A DNA stretch of 64,000 bases, taken from positions 248,001-312,000 of the forward strand of contig CAVROM010000011.1 in the NCBI GenBank assembly GCA_963722815.1. Reading direction: 5' to 3'. Of the stretch, positions 17,293-26,306 are shown piece after piece. Both the position numbers and the translations under genes were made by a program. The stretch's first letter is position 1. Each line of letters starts with the position of its first letter. The DNA comes from DASQFQ01 sp963722815. GTDB taxonomy: Bacteria > Actinomycetota > Thermoleophilia > Solirubrobacterales > Solirubrobacteraceae. Under the pieces are notes generated by a model, which was not told where the DNA came from, did not search any database, and was given only the letters and a program-made list of their open reading frames with translations.

Positions 17293-19038
17293 TCAGGGCG
17301 TGACGGCGACCCAGTAGGCGTCGTTGAGGAGGATACGTTCGCGGTCGTAGAACACGCCGAGCTGCCCGCCTTGGCTGCTGTTCTCGCGCTGGGGAACGTT
17401 GGCCACGCTTGATCCGGAGCCGCCTTGGGCGCTGGAGGCGAACGGGTATTCGTCGCAGGAGCCGCCCGGGCGCTGCCGGCGGTAGCGGCGGACGAGGCTG
17501 CGCGGGCAGCGGGCGCGGCGGTTGCGGTTGACCTGGGGGCCGGTGAGGCGCTCGAGCGGCCGGCCGCTCGGCCGGCCTCCGGGCTGTCCCGCGGCCTGGG
17601 CGCGCTGGATGTGGGCGGCGATCTCGGGCAGCTGGGCGGCGCTGAAGGCGATCGTGGGCGTGAAGTCGGCCCACACGCAGCGCTGCCCGCGGCCGATCGT
17701 GTCGCAGCGCGCGCGAGGGCCGCCGACGACCACGCGGTTGGAGGACCCGCGCAGCCCGTCGCGGGTGGCCTCCATGCTGATCTCGAGCCACGGCTGCAGG
17801 TACTCCTTGCTGTTGCCGACGAAGGCGCCGGGCCGCACGTCGAAGGCGAGCTGGGAGCTGGTGCCGGTGAGCAGGCCCCGGATCGGGCTGCCGTCGGGGA
17901 CGCCGGCGCAGTTGGTGTGAAAGGCCATCTCGCAGCGCAGCGCGAAGCGGAAGAAGGCGCCGGCCTCGATGACGCCGGACGTGCCGACGTAGGTGACGGC
18001 GACGGTGTAGCGGCCGTCGCTGGTGCGGCGGCTGAACGACAGGCGGCGCGAGAGCGAGAGCTCGCCGGTGCCGATCAGGCGATCGCCGGCCTCGGTCTCG
18101 AGGAGCACTTGGACGAAGACCGGGGCCGGGGGCGCACACCAGTCCGAGCGCGAGACCAGGAAGCCGTTCAAGGCCAGCGATTCCGCGTCGAGCGAGAGCA
18201 GGCAGTCCGCGAGCGGCGGCGGGGGCGTGTCGGGGCCTTGCGGCACCTCGGGCTGGGCGCGCCAGCCCAGGGCCGAGGCGCCGTGGAAGCTGCGGCGGGT
18301 ACAGACCTCGCGGCGTCCGCGCAGGCGCACGCGCGGGCGGCCGGGCCGCGCCGTCCGCCGCGAGGGCCGCCGCGCCAGCCGCCGGGCGTCGCTGGATAGG
18401 CACGTCTTCACGATCGCGGCGGCGATCGGGCGCCGCCCCCGGGAGACCAGGTACTCACGGCCGAACTGCACACCCGGGCGCGTCGCCTGGAACGGTCCCT
18501 GCGGCGAGGCGGCCTGCGCGTAATGGGTGCCGAAGGCAAAGCGCCCGGGCCGGCGCGCGCGGACCTTCACGGACAGCGTCACCTGCGTGCCCGGCGCCAC
18601 GGTCAGCACCCGCGCGCCCCACGACACCCGGCCGCGGCTCCGAGCAGGCGGCCCGAGGCCGCCGTCATCGACCACGCCGCGGAAGTCAAACGCGCGGCCG
18701 AGACCCTGCAACCGCAGCGAGAGATCGCGGTAATAGTCCGAGCGGCCGAGCGCGATCGACGAAGGGCTGCAGTTGCGAAACGTCGCGCCGACCGTGAGGT
18801 CGTCGCCCCGGTGGGTGCCAGGCTCCGGGCCGGCCCGACTCGGTGACCCCCCGCGCAGATCGCGGCCGGTGGGAAGCACCCACACGCTGTCAGCGGACTG
18901 CGTCGTCGGCCGCGCGTCGCACGGCACCGCCGCCGCGCCCGCCGACGCCGTGCCGAGCAGGAGCGCCGCAACCGCCAGCACAACGCCCAGCCCTGCCGAG
19001 CGTGCTCGTTGCCGTCTGCCCGCCTTGCGCAACCTCAC
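17293..19038 (-). CDS. Secreted protein with C-terminal NucA/NucB-type deoxyribonuclease domain
   Basis: 581 residues from GTG at 19038, with a long signal peptide (LGVVLAVAALLLGTASAGAAA). Residues about 40-470 form extracellular beta-rich sequence of no named family with scattered cysteines. The last ~100 residues match the NucA/NucB nuclease fold: NRNRRARCPRSL, then CDEYPFASSAQGG, VPQRENSSQGG and LLNDAYWVAVTP. DEYPFA holds the catalytic acidic residues of the family. It would cut DNA outside the cell for defence, competition or nutrient use. It follows the MarR gene by 42 bp. Confidence 0.82.
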   Translation of the reverse strand: MRLRKAGRRQRARSAGLGVVLAVAALLLGTASAGAAAVPCDARPTTQSADSVWVLPTGRDLRGGSPSRAGPEPGTHRGDDLTVGATFRNCSPSSIALGRSDYYRDLSLRLQGLGRAFDFRGVVDDGGLGPPARSRGRVSWGARVLTVAPGTQVTLSVKVRARRPGRFAFGTHYAQAASPQGPFQATRPGVQFGREYLVSRGRRPIAAAIVKTCLSSDARRLARRPSRRTARPGRPRVRLRGRREVCTRRSFHGASALGWRAQPEVPQGPDTPPPPLADCLLSLDAESLALNGFLVSRSDWCAPPAPVFVQVLLETEAGDRLIGTGELSLSRRLSFSRRTSDGRYTVAVTYVGTSGVIEAGAFFRFALRCEMAFHTNCAGVPDGSPIRGLLTGTSSQLAFDVRPGAFVGNSKEYLQPWLEISMEATRDGLRGSSNRVVVGGPRARCDTIGRGQRCVWADFTPTIAFSAAQLPEIAAHIQRAQAAGQPGGRPSGRPLERLTGPQVNRNRRARCPRSLVRRYRRQRPGGSCDEYPFASSAQGGSGSSVANVPQRENSSQGGQLGVFYDRERILLNDAYWVAVTP

Positions 19039-19080
19039 ACCTGAGCACAGCCTAACTACGCCACGCCGCGGCCGAGGCGC

Positions 19081-19623
19081 TCACTGCTGAACTCGCTCTT
19101 CGGCTGTGCGGATGAGACCAGCCACTCCGTCCGCGGCTCGGGTCACGGGGCACCGCAGGGGGTGCCCGCAGACGCCGGGATCGCACAGCCGGCAGATGTG
19201 CCGGGCGTCGTCGCGGTCGCCGGTCGCGGCGGCCAGCGCCTGCGCCAGCAGCGCGTCGAGCTGGTCGCGAGCGGCGGGCTCCAGCTCGTCCAGCAACGTG
19301 TCGAGCGCCGCCAGCCGGGCGGCGCGGATCCGGGTCGCGGCCGCCGCGCCCTGCTGGGTCAAGCGCACCTGGACCGCGCGCCCGTCGTCCGGATCCCGGC
19401 GCTGCTCGACGAGCTCCGCGCGGCTCAGCGCCTTCACGACGCGCACGCCGCCGGAGTGGCTGAGGCCGAGCACCCGCCGCAGCTCGTCGATCGAGCCGCC
19501 GTCGGTCATCGTCTGCAGCGTCACCAGCGCCGCGCTCCAGGTCGGCTCGGCGCCCGTGGCGTCGCGCACGCGGTCGGCGGCGACCAGCGACAGCGCGCCG
19601 AGCAGGTTCGCGGTGCGGCTCAC
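19081..19623 (-). CDS. MarR-family regulator with a C-terminal cysteine cluster
   Basis: 180 residues from GTG at 19623, which overlaps the stop of the lipoprotein gene (GTGA). The winged helix contains IDELRRVLGLSHSGGVRVVKALSRAELV and the wing RDPDDGRAVQVRLTQQG. The tail CRLCDPGVCGHPLRCPV has four cysteines and a histidine and could bind a metal or sense oxidation. It lies between a lipoprotein gene and the nuclease gene on one strand and probably regulates this small operon. Confidence 0.85.
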   Translation of the reverse strand: MSRTANLLGALSLVAADRVRDATGAEPTWSAALVTLQTMTDGGSIDELRRVLGLSHSGGVRVVKALSRAELVEQRRDPDDGRAVQVRLTQQGAAAATRIRAARLAALDTLLDELEPAARDQLDALLAQALAAATGDRDDARHICRLCDPGVCGHPLRCPVTRAADGVAGLIRTAEERVQQ

Positions 19624-20078
19624 TCGCGGGCCTGGCCGTCGATCACGCCCTCCAGCGCGCGGAACAGCAGCTGCTCCCGCCGGTCCATCCGGCCCGGCTG
19701 CGCGCGGTAGGCGTGCCCCGACGCCCACAGCGTGTAGGCGACCCGGTCGGGGTCGTCGGCGTACTCGCGCGGCGGATGCGCCCGCAGTCGCTGGAGCCCG
19801 CGGCGGATCACGGCCATGCGCGCGCCGGTGATGTGGAAGTGCTCGACGCGCCGGCCCGCGCCGCCGTGGCGGCGATCGAGCGAGGCGGTCCCGTCGCGCT
19901 CGACGTACAGCGTCTCCGAGGTGGCGACGACGCCGCCCAGGCGCTGGAGCGCGAGCAGCCGGTCGGGCGCAGCGCTGGCGGCGTGTGGCGTCGGCGTGGC
20001 AGCACGGTTCTCACCCTGATCGCCGCCGCAACCAGCCAGTGAGAGGCAGATCACGGCAATGACGAGATATCGCACCAT
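19620..20078 (-). CDS. Small lipoprotein of unknown function
   Basis: 152 residues, MVRYLVIAVICLSLAGCGGD: a short signal with lipobox LAGC, so the mature protein should be lipid-anchored outside the membrane. The rest (RVEHFHITGARMAVIRRGLQ, EYADDPDRVAYTLWASGHAYR) matches no family I know. It is first in the lipoprotein, MarR, nuclease run. A hairpin that would enclose its ribosome site and start codon is listed separately. Confidence 0.75.
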   Translation of the reverse strand: MVRYLVIAVICLSLAGCGGDQGENRAATPTPHAASAAPDRLLALQRLGGVVATSETLYVERDGTASLDRRHGGAGRRVEHFHITGARMAVIRRGLQRLRAHPPREYADDPDRVAYTLWASGHAYRAQPGRMDRREQLLFRALEGVIDGQARE

Positions 20079-20090
20079 GTCATATATCTC
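20064..20090 (-). promoter_or_regulatory. Inverted repeat enclosing the lipoprotein start codon
   Basis: GAGATAT (20064-20070) and ATATCTC (20084-20090) are perfect 7-bp arms around 13 nt. In the minus-strand mRNA the left arm includes the GGAG ribosome site and the loop holds the ATG at 20078. It could be a DNA operator for the downstream MarR protein or an mRNA hairpin that controls translation. The AT-rich stem is unusual here. Confidence 0.45.
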
Positions 20091-20137
20091 CCCGGCGAGC
20101 GGCCGGGGGAAACGAGGTCCTGCTGAACTCAGCGGTC

Positions 20138-21390
20138 GTGCGCGGTCTGCTCCTCGACCTCACCCCGCTACGCGGCCGCGAGTTCCGGTTGCTGTTCCTC
20201 GGGCAGCTCGTGTCGTTCTTCGGCTCGATGATCACCTTCGTCGCGCTCCCGTTCCAGATGTACGACCTGACCGGCTCGACGCTCGCGGTCGGCGCGCTCG
20301 GCATCTGCGAGTTCGTGCCGATCCTGGCCGTGGCGCTGGTCAGCGGCGCGCTCGCCGACGCGTTCGACCGGCGGCTGCTGGTGGTCTTCTCCGAGCTGGG
20401 CTCCGCGGTGTTCATGGCGGCACTTCTGGGCAACGCGATGGTCGACAATCCGCAGGCGTGGGTGCTGTTCGTGTGCGCGCGGTGCTCGCGGGCTTCTACG
20501 CGCTGCTGCGGCCGCCGCTGGACTCGCTCGTGCCGCGGGTGGTGCCGCGCGAGCAGCTGAAGGCGGCGATGGCGCTCGAGTGGGTGCGCGGCAACGTCGG
20601 GATGATCGCCGGGCCGGCGATCGGCGGCGTGCTGATCGCGGCGTTCGGCGTGCCGCTGACCTACGGCATCGACCTCGCGACGTTCCTGATCTCGCTCGGC
20701 TTCCTGGCGCTGATGCGCGCGAGCCCGCCGCCGGCCGACGCCGACGCGCCCAGCCTGCGCTCGATCGCCGAGGGGCTGCGCTACGCGGGCAGCCGCCCAG
20801 AGTTGCTCGGCACCTACCTCGTCGACATCAACGCGATGCTGTTCGGGATGCCCCAGGCGCTCTTCCCGGCGATCGCGGCGAGCTACGGCGGCGCCGAGGT
20901 GCTGGGCTTCCTGCTCGCCGCGCCCGCGGTCGGCTCGCTGGTCGTCGCGCTCTTCAGCGGCTGGACGAGGCACGTGCACCGCCACGGCCGCGCGGTGGCG
21001 CTGGCCGCGTCCGGCTGGGGCGTGGCGATCATCGCCTTCGGCTTCACGAACGTGCTGTGGCTGGCGCTCGCGTGCCTGGCGGTGGCGGGCGCGATGGACG
21101 CGATCTCCGGCCTGTTCCGGAGCGTGATCTGGAACGAGACGATCCCCGACCGCCTGCGCGGCAGGCTCGCGGGGGTCGAGATGATCTCCTACACCTCCGG
21201 CCCGACCCTCGGCAACTTCGAGGCCGGCGCGCTCGCCTCGCTGACGAGCGTCCGGACCTCGGTCGTGTCGGGCGGCGTCCTGTGCGTGGCCGGCACCGCA
21301 ATGCTGGTCGCGCTGCTGCCCGCGTTCTGGCGCTACGACGCCCGGGCGGCCGCAGCTTCGACGAGCTCGAGCAGCTCGTCGAGCCGGTAG
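20138..21390 (+). CDS. MFS exporter of the EntS type (frameshifted)
   Basis: Starts at GTG 20138 (RGLLLDLTPLRGREFRLLFLG), an N-terminus typical of EntS-like exporters. Twelve helices are recognisable, with ADAFDRRLLVVFSELG in loop 2-3. Near 20471-20483 the frame changes: VLFVCAR continues in another frame as AVLAGFYALLRPPLDSLVPR. One missing base explains it. The second part runs intact to 21390 (LGNFEAGALASLTSVRTSVV, then a Ser-rich tail). It ends convergent with, and overlapping by 58 nt, the GntR gene. Confidence 0.82.
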
Positions 21391-21704
21391 CCGTGCTCGC
21401 GGCCGAGCTCGACGAGCTCGCGCGCACGCTCGACGACAGCGCTGTGCTGCCGGGTGCCGGTGACGGTGACCCCGCGCCCGCGGGTGAAGTCGAGCAGTCC
21501 CTCGTCCCGCAACGTCCGCAGTGCGCGCAACACGGTGTTCCGATTGACGCCGAGAACGGCGGCGAGGTCGCGCGCCGGGGGGAGCCGGTCTCCTGGCGCG
21601 GCCTCGCCGTCGGCGATGGCTCTGCGGATCTGGGCGGCGACCTGCTCGTGCAGCTCGGTGGAGGCTCCTCGAGTCGGCTTGACCGACAACATGGTGCTAG
21701 CCAT
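21333..21704 (-). CDS. GntR-family (YtrA-like) regulator
   Basis: 123 residues, a winged helix (LHEQVAAQIRRAIADGEAAPGDRLPPARDLAAVLGVNRNTVLRALRTL, given in parts: recognition helix GVNRNTVLRALRTLRDEGLL) with only a short C-terminal helix, the size of the YtrA subgroup that regulates ABC transporters. Start may be ATG 21704 or ATG 21693. The gene is divergent from a membrane-protein gene with a GCTAG palindrome between them. The nearest efflux gene is the convergent MFS exporter. Confidence 0.88.
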   Translation of the reverse strand: MASTMLSVKPTRGASTELHEQVAAQIRRAIADGEAAPGDRLPPARDLAAVLGVNRNTVLRALRTLRDEGLLDFTRGRGVTVTGTRQHSAVVERARELVELGREHGYRLDELLELVEAAAARAS

Positions 21705-21710
21705 ACTAGC
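21696..21710. promoter_or_regulatory. GCTAG-N5-CTAGC palindrome between divergent genes
   Basis: GCTAG (21696-21700), CCATA, CTAGC (21706-21710) lies between the GntR gene and the membrane-protein gene starting at 21714. Its position and symmetry fit an operator of the GntR dimer controlling both promoters. Confidence 0.5.
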
Positions 21711-21713
21711 TTC

Positions 21714-22340
21714 ATGGTCGCTGAGCTCAAAGCACCGGCCGAATCGCCGGACACGAGCTCGGCACAGCTCGAAGACGCCGCCGCGGCGCTGTTCGAGGAG
21801 GCGCGCCGGCGCGCGCGCCGGCGGCGGCAGCGGGCCGCGCTCGGCGGGCTGTCACTCCTCTTGCTGGCAGCCGGCGTGGCGCTGGTCGTCGTGATGGCGC
21901 ACGACAGGAGCGCGCCGACCCGCCCCGGCGTGCCCGCCCCGATGACGGTCAGGCCGGAGCGAGTGCTGGAGCGGGCGCCGTTGCTGGGCGTCTCGTGCCC
22001 ACGGACGAGCTCGATCGCCTGCGACCGCGTCGGCCTCGCGGTCTTCACCCGCAGCGCGGCCGCCGACGTACGCGCGACGATCGCCGGCCGCAGCTTCGAC
22101 CTGACCGACGACCCACGTCAGGTTGGCCCTCACCAGCCGGGTCAGCCGTACATGTTCATCGGCGTCCTGCACCATGCCGGCCTCCGCCACGGCCCGCTGG
22201 CGGTCCGGGTCGAGAACGGCCGCAACCGCTGGACGGGAAAGCACCCCGTCGACGCCACCCTGCGATTGCTCATCACCCTCGCTGACAGGTCCCAGGTAAC
22301 GACCAGCGTCCGCCTGCCGCTCAACCCCGGGTGGGGCTAG
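21714..22340 (+). CDS. Single-pass membrane protein of unknown function
   Basis: 208 residues (MVAELKAPAESPDTSSAQLE). A cytoplasmic Arg-rich segment (EEARRRARRRRQRAAL) precedes one membrane helix (GLSLLLLAAGVALVVVMA, about residues 44-62); the exported part has CPRTSSIACDRVGLAVF and a beta-rich C-terminal domain. The layout resembles an anti-sigma-like or sensor anchor, but no sigma gene is adjacent. It is divergent from GntR and shares its palindrome. Function unknown. Confidence 0.7.
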   Translation: MVAELKAPAESPDTSSAQLEDAAAALFEEARRRARRRRQRAALGGLSLLLLAAGVALVVVMAHDRSAPTRPGVPAPMTVRPERVLERAPLLGVSCPRTSSIACDRVGLAVFTRSAAADVRATIAGRSFDLTDDPRQVGPHQPGQPYMFIGVLHHAGLRHGPLAVRVENGRNRWTGKHPVDATLRLLITLADRSQVTTSVRLPLNPGWG

Positions 22341-22366
22341 GCGGCCGCCCTCCCGCGGCGGCCGCC
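22340..22366. terminator. Bidirectional hairpin between convergent genes
   Basis: GGCGGCCGCC (22340-22349) and GGCGGCCGCC (22357-22366) are self-complementary 10-bp arms around CTCCCGC. It begins at the stop of the plus-strand membrane-protein gene and ends 11 bp before the stop of the minus-strand PKD gene, so it can serve both. Confidence 0.6.
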
Positions 22367-22377
22367 CCTCCTGTTCC

Positions 22378-23961
22378 CTAGGCCACGCGGGCCCGCGGCA
22401 CGAAGCTCCGCTTGCGCGTGCGGTGGAACACGCCGTTCGGCAGCCCGGACGGCGCGCCGGCGGCGGACACGCGGGCGCGGTGGCCGGCGGCCGAGGCGCT
22501 CGCCTTGGCGGCCGTGGCCTTGCCGGCCAGCTTGACCTTGATCGTCTTCGTGCGCGCCTTCCCGCCCGTGGGCGTGAAGGTGACCTTGAGCACGTACCTG
22601 CCGGCGTTGGCCTTGCGCGGCAGCTTGAGCTTGTAGCTCGCGGTGCCGGCGCCGATCGCCTTCGAGCCGCGCGCGACGACCCGGCCGGAGCGCATGAGCG
22701 CGAAGCTCGCCTTGCCCGCTGTGTCGGTGGTCAGCGTGACCGGGAGCGCCTTGGCCGCGCGCCTTGAGCTTGCGCGGCGCGGAGACCTGGACCGCCGCGG
22801 CGGAGGAGCCGCCACCCGTCGAGCCGCCGCCGGTCGAGCCGCCACCCGTCGAGCCACCGCCGGTGCCGGACACCGTGACGACCTTCGTCGCGGTGCCCTG
22901 GTTGCCGGCCGCGTCGGTCGTCTTGACCCGCACCTCGTACGTGCCGGGAGCAGTGAACGTGTGGCTCGCGGACTCGCCGGTCGCGCCGGCGGTGTTGTCG
23001 CCGAAGCTCCAGTCGAACGAGCCGGCCACGCCGGAGGTCGCGTCCGACGCCTGGGCGCCGAAGGCCACGAGGTCGCCGACCTTGGCCGATGGCGCGCCGT
23101 CGATCGAGACGGTCGGCGCCTTGCGGTCGAGCAGCACGCCGTCGCACTTCGCGTCCGAGAGGTTCGCCTTCTCAGCCGACTGGGACTGGTTCGGGCCGCT
23201 CGGGTTGTCCGGGATCGCCGCGTCGGCCGCGATCACGCACGCCCACACCGGGCCGTCCGGAGCGGGCTTGTCGCCGGAGCCGAAGTCGGCGGTGCAGGTG
23301 AACGTCGTCGACTTGCCGCCGCCGGCGGGCACCGAGCAGGCGGAGGTGTAGCCGTAGATGAAGCCGGCGTTCGAGTCGCAGATGTTGCTCGTGCCGCCGA
23401 ACTGGAAGCACATGAAGTTGGCCGGGAAGGGGCCGGCGACGTCATCGGCGAAGTTGACCTGGATGGCCACCTTGGCGTCCTTGGTCGCGGCGGCGCCGCC
23501 CGCGAGGGCGACCGACGTGCTCGGCTTCGAGCGGCCGATCGTCGTGTACGGGCGGCGGCCGAGCATCGTGCCCATCGAGCACGAGTTCGGGCCATCGGAG
23601 ATCCACATCGAGTCGTTCGGCAGCGTGTAGTTCCCCCGCGCGCAGACGCCGTACTGGCCGCCGTGCTGCAGCGTCTTCACGCCGGACCAGTTGGCCCACA
23701 CGTTCGAGGCGTCGTTCGGCGCGACGGATTGACCGTCGGGTCGGCGACCAGCGTGTTGTTCTCGTAGTAGCTGTACTGGACCTTGTAGCCGCCGATGCCG
23801 CTGGTGGCCGGCCATTCGAACCACTGGGTGTTCTGCGCGGAGTTGGTGTAGAGGGGCTCGCCGGTGCCCGCGGGCTGCACGGCCGCGGCGGCGGTCTGGA
23901 CGGTGCCGAGGACGCAGGCGACCGTGCCCAGGATGAGGAGCTTCTTGCGGAGGTTGGTCAT
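22378..23961 (-). CDS. Secreted PKD-domain protein (two frameshifts)
   Basis: Signal peptide MTNLRKKLLILGTVACVLG starts at 23961. A beta-rich N-terminal region (TNSAQNTQWFEWPATSGIGG) is followed, after a break near 23733-23740, by NDASNVWANWSGVKTL and cysteine-containing sequence. A PKD domain (PTVSIDGAPSAKVGDLVAF, FDWSFGDNTAGATGE, TFTAPGTYEVRVKTTDAAGN) and a (GGGST)n linker come next. A second break near 22752-22760 leads to ALPVTLTTDTAGKASFALMR and a basic tail. PKD domains mediate surface or polysaccharide contacts. All three parts are conserved-looking, so the breaks are probably sequencing errors. Confidence 0.75.
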
Positions 23962-24028
23962 CGTGACGCCACAGTGGCGGAAGTCGGTGGACCGCAAATC
24001 AGGGGGTTCCCTAGTCTTCGCTTCCGCC

Positions 24029-24970
24029 ATGAAGGTGCTCTCGATCGACGGGGGTGGGATCCGGGGCCTGATCCCCGCGCTCGTGCTGGCGGAGATCGAG
24101 CGCCGCACGGGCCGCCGCACGGCCGAGATGTTCGACCTGATCGCCGGCACCTCGACCGGCGGGATCCTCGCCTGCGCGCTCGCCCGCCGCGGCGAGGACG
24201 GCCTCCCCGCCCACAGCGCCGAGGAGCTCGCGGACATCTACGTCACCGAGGGCCCGAAGATCTTTCACCGCTCGCTGCTCAAGCGCTTCACCTCGCTCGA
24301 GGGCCTGATCGACGAGCGCTACGACGACGAGGGCCTCAACGCCGCGCTCGCCACCTACCTCGGCGACGACCGCCTCAAGAGCGTCGTGACCGACGTGATG
24401 CTGACCGCCTACGACGTCCAGGACCGCTTCGCGTTCTTCTTCCGCTCCTCCCGCGCGCGCACCGACGAGGAGTACGACTTCTCGCTCGCCGAGGCCGCCC
24501 GCGCCACCTCGGCCGCCCCGACCTACTTCGAGCTGGTCGAGGTCACCGACGCCGCGGGCGCCCGCACCTACCCGCTGATCGACGGCGGCGTGTACGCCGT
24601 CAACCCCTCCATGTGCGCCTACGCCGAGGTCGTGCGCGGCGGCGGCGAGGTCGAGGTGCTGGCCTCGCTCGGCACCGGCAAGCACACCAAGCACTTCGAG
24701 TACCGCGACGTCCGCGGCTGGGGCAAGGTCGAGTGGGTGCGGCCGCTGATCGACATCGTATTCGACGGCGTCGCCGACACGATCGACTTCGAGGCCGCGA
24801 CGCTGGGGGGCGATCGCTACAAGCGCTTCCAGGCCGAGCTGCGCTACGCCGCCGACGAGCTCGACGACGCGAGCGAGTCCAACCTCCGCCGGCTCGAGGG
24901 CGACGCCGAGCGGCTGATCGCCGAGCAGACGGCCGAGATCGAGGCGCTCTGCGAGGTCATCGCGGGCTGA
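24029..24970 (+). CDS. Patatin-like phospholipase
   Basis: 313 residues from ATG at 24029. The Ser-Asp dyad family signature is complete: oxyanion loop DGGGIRG (residues 7-13), nucleophile elbow GTSTG (40-44), and DGG in PLIDGGVYAVNP near residue 190. It hydrolyses acyl esters of membrane or storage lipids; no signal peptide is present, so it acts in the cytoplasm or at the inner membrane face. The HemQ gene follows 16 bp later and may be cotranscribed. Confidence 0.93.
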   Translation: MKVLSIDGGGIRGLIPALVLAEIERRTGRRTAEMFDLIAGTSTGGILACALARRGEDGLPAHSAEELADIYVTEGPKIFHRSLLKRFTSLEGLIDERYDDEGLNAALATYLGDDRLKSVVTDVMLTAYDVQDRFAFFFRSSRARTDEEYDFSLAEAARATSAAPTYFELVEVTDAAGARTYPLIDGGVYAVNPSMCAYAEVVRGGGEVEVLASLGTGKHTKHFEYRDVRGWGKVEWVRPLIDIVFDGVADTIDFEAATLGGDRYKRFQAELRYAADELDDASESNLRRLEGDAERLIAEQTAEIEALCEVIAG

Positions 24971-24986
24971 GACCTACACTGGTTCA

Positions 24987-25682
24987 GTGCCCGAGCGCCA
25001 CTTCGTCAAGTACACGTTCCTGAAGGTCGACCCGGCCTGGCGCCGGCTCGACGCAGCCGAGCGCGCCGCCCACAAGCGCGAGTTCCTGGCCGCCTGCGAG
25101 GACTTCGCCGCCGAGCGACTGCTGCGCGCGTTCAGCACCGTCGGCACCCGCGGCGACTGCGATCTGATGCTGCTGACGCAGGCCACGAACCTCGAGCGCA
25201 TCCACGAGTTCCACGTCGTCCTCGCCCAGAGCGGGCTGATGCAGTGGTGCTCGACGCCGCACTCGTTCCTGGCCATGACCAAGCCGTCGGAGTACTCCGA
25301 CGAGTCGCGCCTCGAGGTCCGGCCGAAGCACTCGAAGTACCTGTTCGTCTATCCGTTCGTGAAGACGCGCGAGTGGTACCGGCTGTCGCCGCAGGAGCGC
25401 TACCAGGTGATGCAGGAGCACATCAAGATCGGCCGCGAGTATCCGCAGATCGACCTCAACACGAGCTACTCGTTCGGGCTCGACGACCAGGAGTTCGTGG
25501 TCGCGTTCGAGACCGACGAGCCCGCCGACTTCCTCGACCTCGTGCAGCGCCTGCGCACCACCGAGGCGTCGGCGTACACGAAGCGCGACACGCCGACCTT
25601 CACGTGCGTGGCGACGTCGGTCGAGCGCGCCCTCGCGGCGCTCGACGGCGCCCCGCTCGCCGACGCCCTGTCGGTCTCCTGA
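24987..25682 (+). CDS. hemQ: Coproheme decarboxylase, chlorite-dismutase family
   Basis: 231 residues from GTG. Matches actinobacterial HemQ: KYTFLKVDPAWRRL at the start, KHSKYLFVYPFVKTREWYRL with the catalytic Tyr, and MQEHIKIGREYPQI with the proximal haem His. It performs the last step of the coproporphyrin-dependent haem pathway, turning coproheme into haem b. No other haem gene lies in the window. Confidence 0.93.
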   Translation: MPERHFVKYTFLKVDPAWRRLDAAERAAHKREFLAACEDFAAERLLRAFSTVGTRGDCDLMLLTQATNLERIHEFHVVLAQSGLMQWCSTPHSFLAMTKPSEYSDESRLEVRPKHSKYLFVYPFVKTREWYRLSPQERYQVMQEHIKIGREYPQIDLNTSYSFGLDDQEFVVAFETDEPADFLDLVQRLRTTEASAYTKRDTPTFTCVATSVERALAALDGAPLADALSVS

Positions 25683-25714
25683 GCGCCGACGACGACCTTC
25701 GCCGTGACCCGGTC

Positions 25715-26296
25715 ATGGCGGCGCTGATCGACGACTTCGGCGGCCCGCTGCCCGAGGAGCGCGACAGCCGCGGCCGCCCGGCCGACCTCTACGGCGCGCT
25801 CGTGCGCACGATCGCCGGCCAGCAGCTCTCCGTGCTGGCGGCGCGGGCGATCTGGACCAAGCTGCTCGCCTACTTCGACGGGCGCGTCCCGACGCCGCAG
25901 GAGATCCTCGACGAGGACCCCGAGACGCTGCGCGCCGCGGCGGGCTTCTCGCGCGCCAAGGTCGTCTACCTTCGCTCGCTGGCCGAGCACGTGCTGGCGG
26001 GCGAGCTCGAGCTCGAGCGGCTCGCCGAGCTGCCCGACGGCGAGGTGATCCGCGACCTCACGGCGGTCAAGGGCATCGGCGAGTGGTCGTCCCACATGTT
26101 CCTGATGTTCACGCTCCACCGGCCCGATGTATTGGCGGTGGGTGACCTCGGGGTGCGCAACGCGGCGATGCGCGCCTATGACCTCCCCGCACCGCCCAAG
26201 CCCGCGGAGCTGGAGGCACTCGCCGAGCCCTGGCGGCCCCACCGCACACGCGCCTGCCTGTACTTGTGGCGCAGTCTCGAGAACACACCCGATTAA
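25715..26296 (+). CDS. DNA-3-methyladenine glycosylase II (AlkA-type HhH-GPD)
   Basis: 193 residues from ATG 25715. The helix-hairpin-helix LTAVKGIGEWSSHMFLMF and catalytic Asp in LAVGDLGVRNA define the HhH-GPD family; it removes alkylated bases from DNA. Conserved sequence (LSADDDLRRDP) extends 12 codons upstream to a CTG at 25679 that overlaps the HemQ stop (CTGA), so the true start may be that CTG and the pair may be coupled. Confidence 0.88.
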   Translation: MAALIDDFGGPLPEERDSRGRPADLYGALVRTIAGQQLSVLAARAIWTKLLAYFDGRVPTPQEILDEDPETLRAAAGFSRAKVVYLRSLAEHVLAGELELERLAELPDGEVIRDLTAVKGIGEWSSHMFLMFTLHRPDVLAVGDLGVRNAAMRAYDLPAPPKPAELEALAEPWRPHRTRACLYLWRSLENTPD

Positions 26297-26306
26297 GCTG
26301 CATGTG

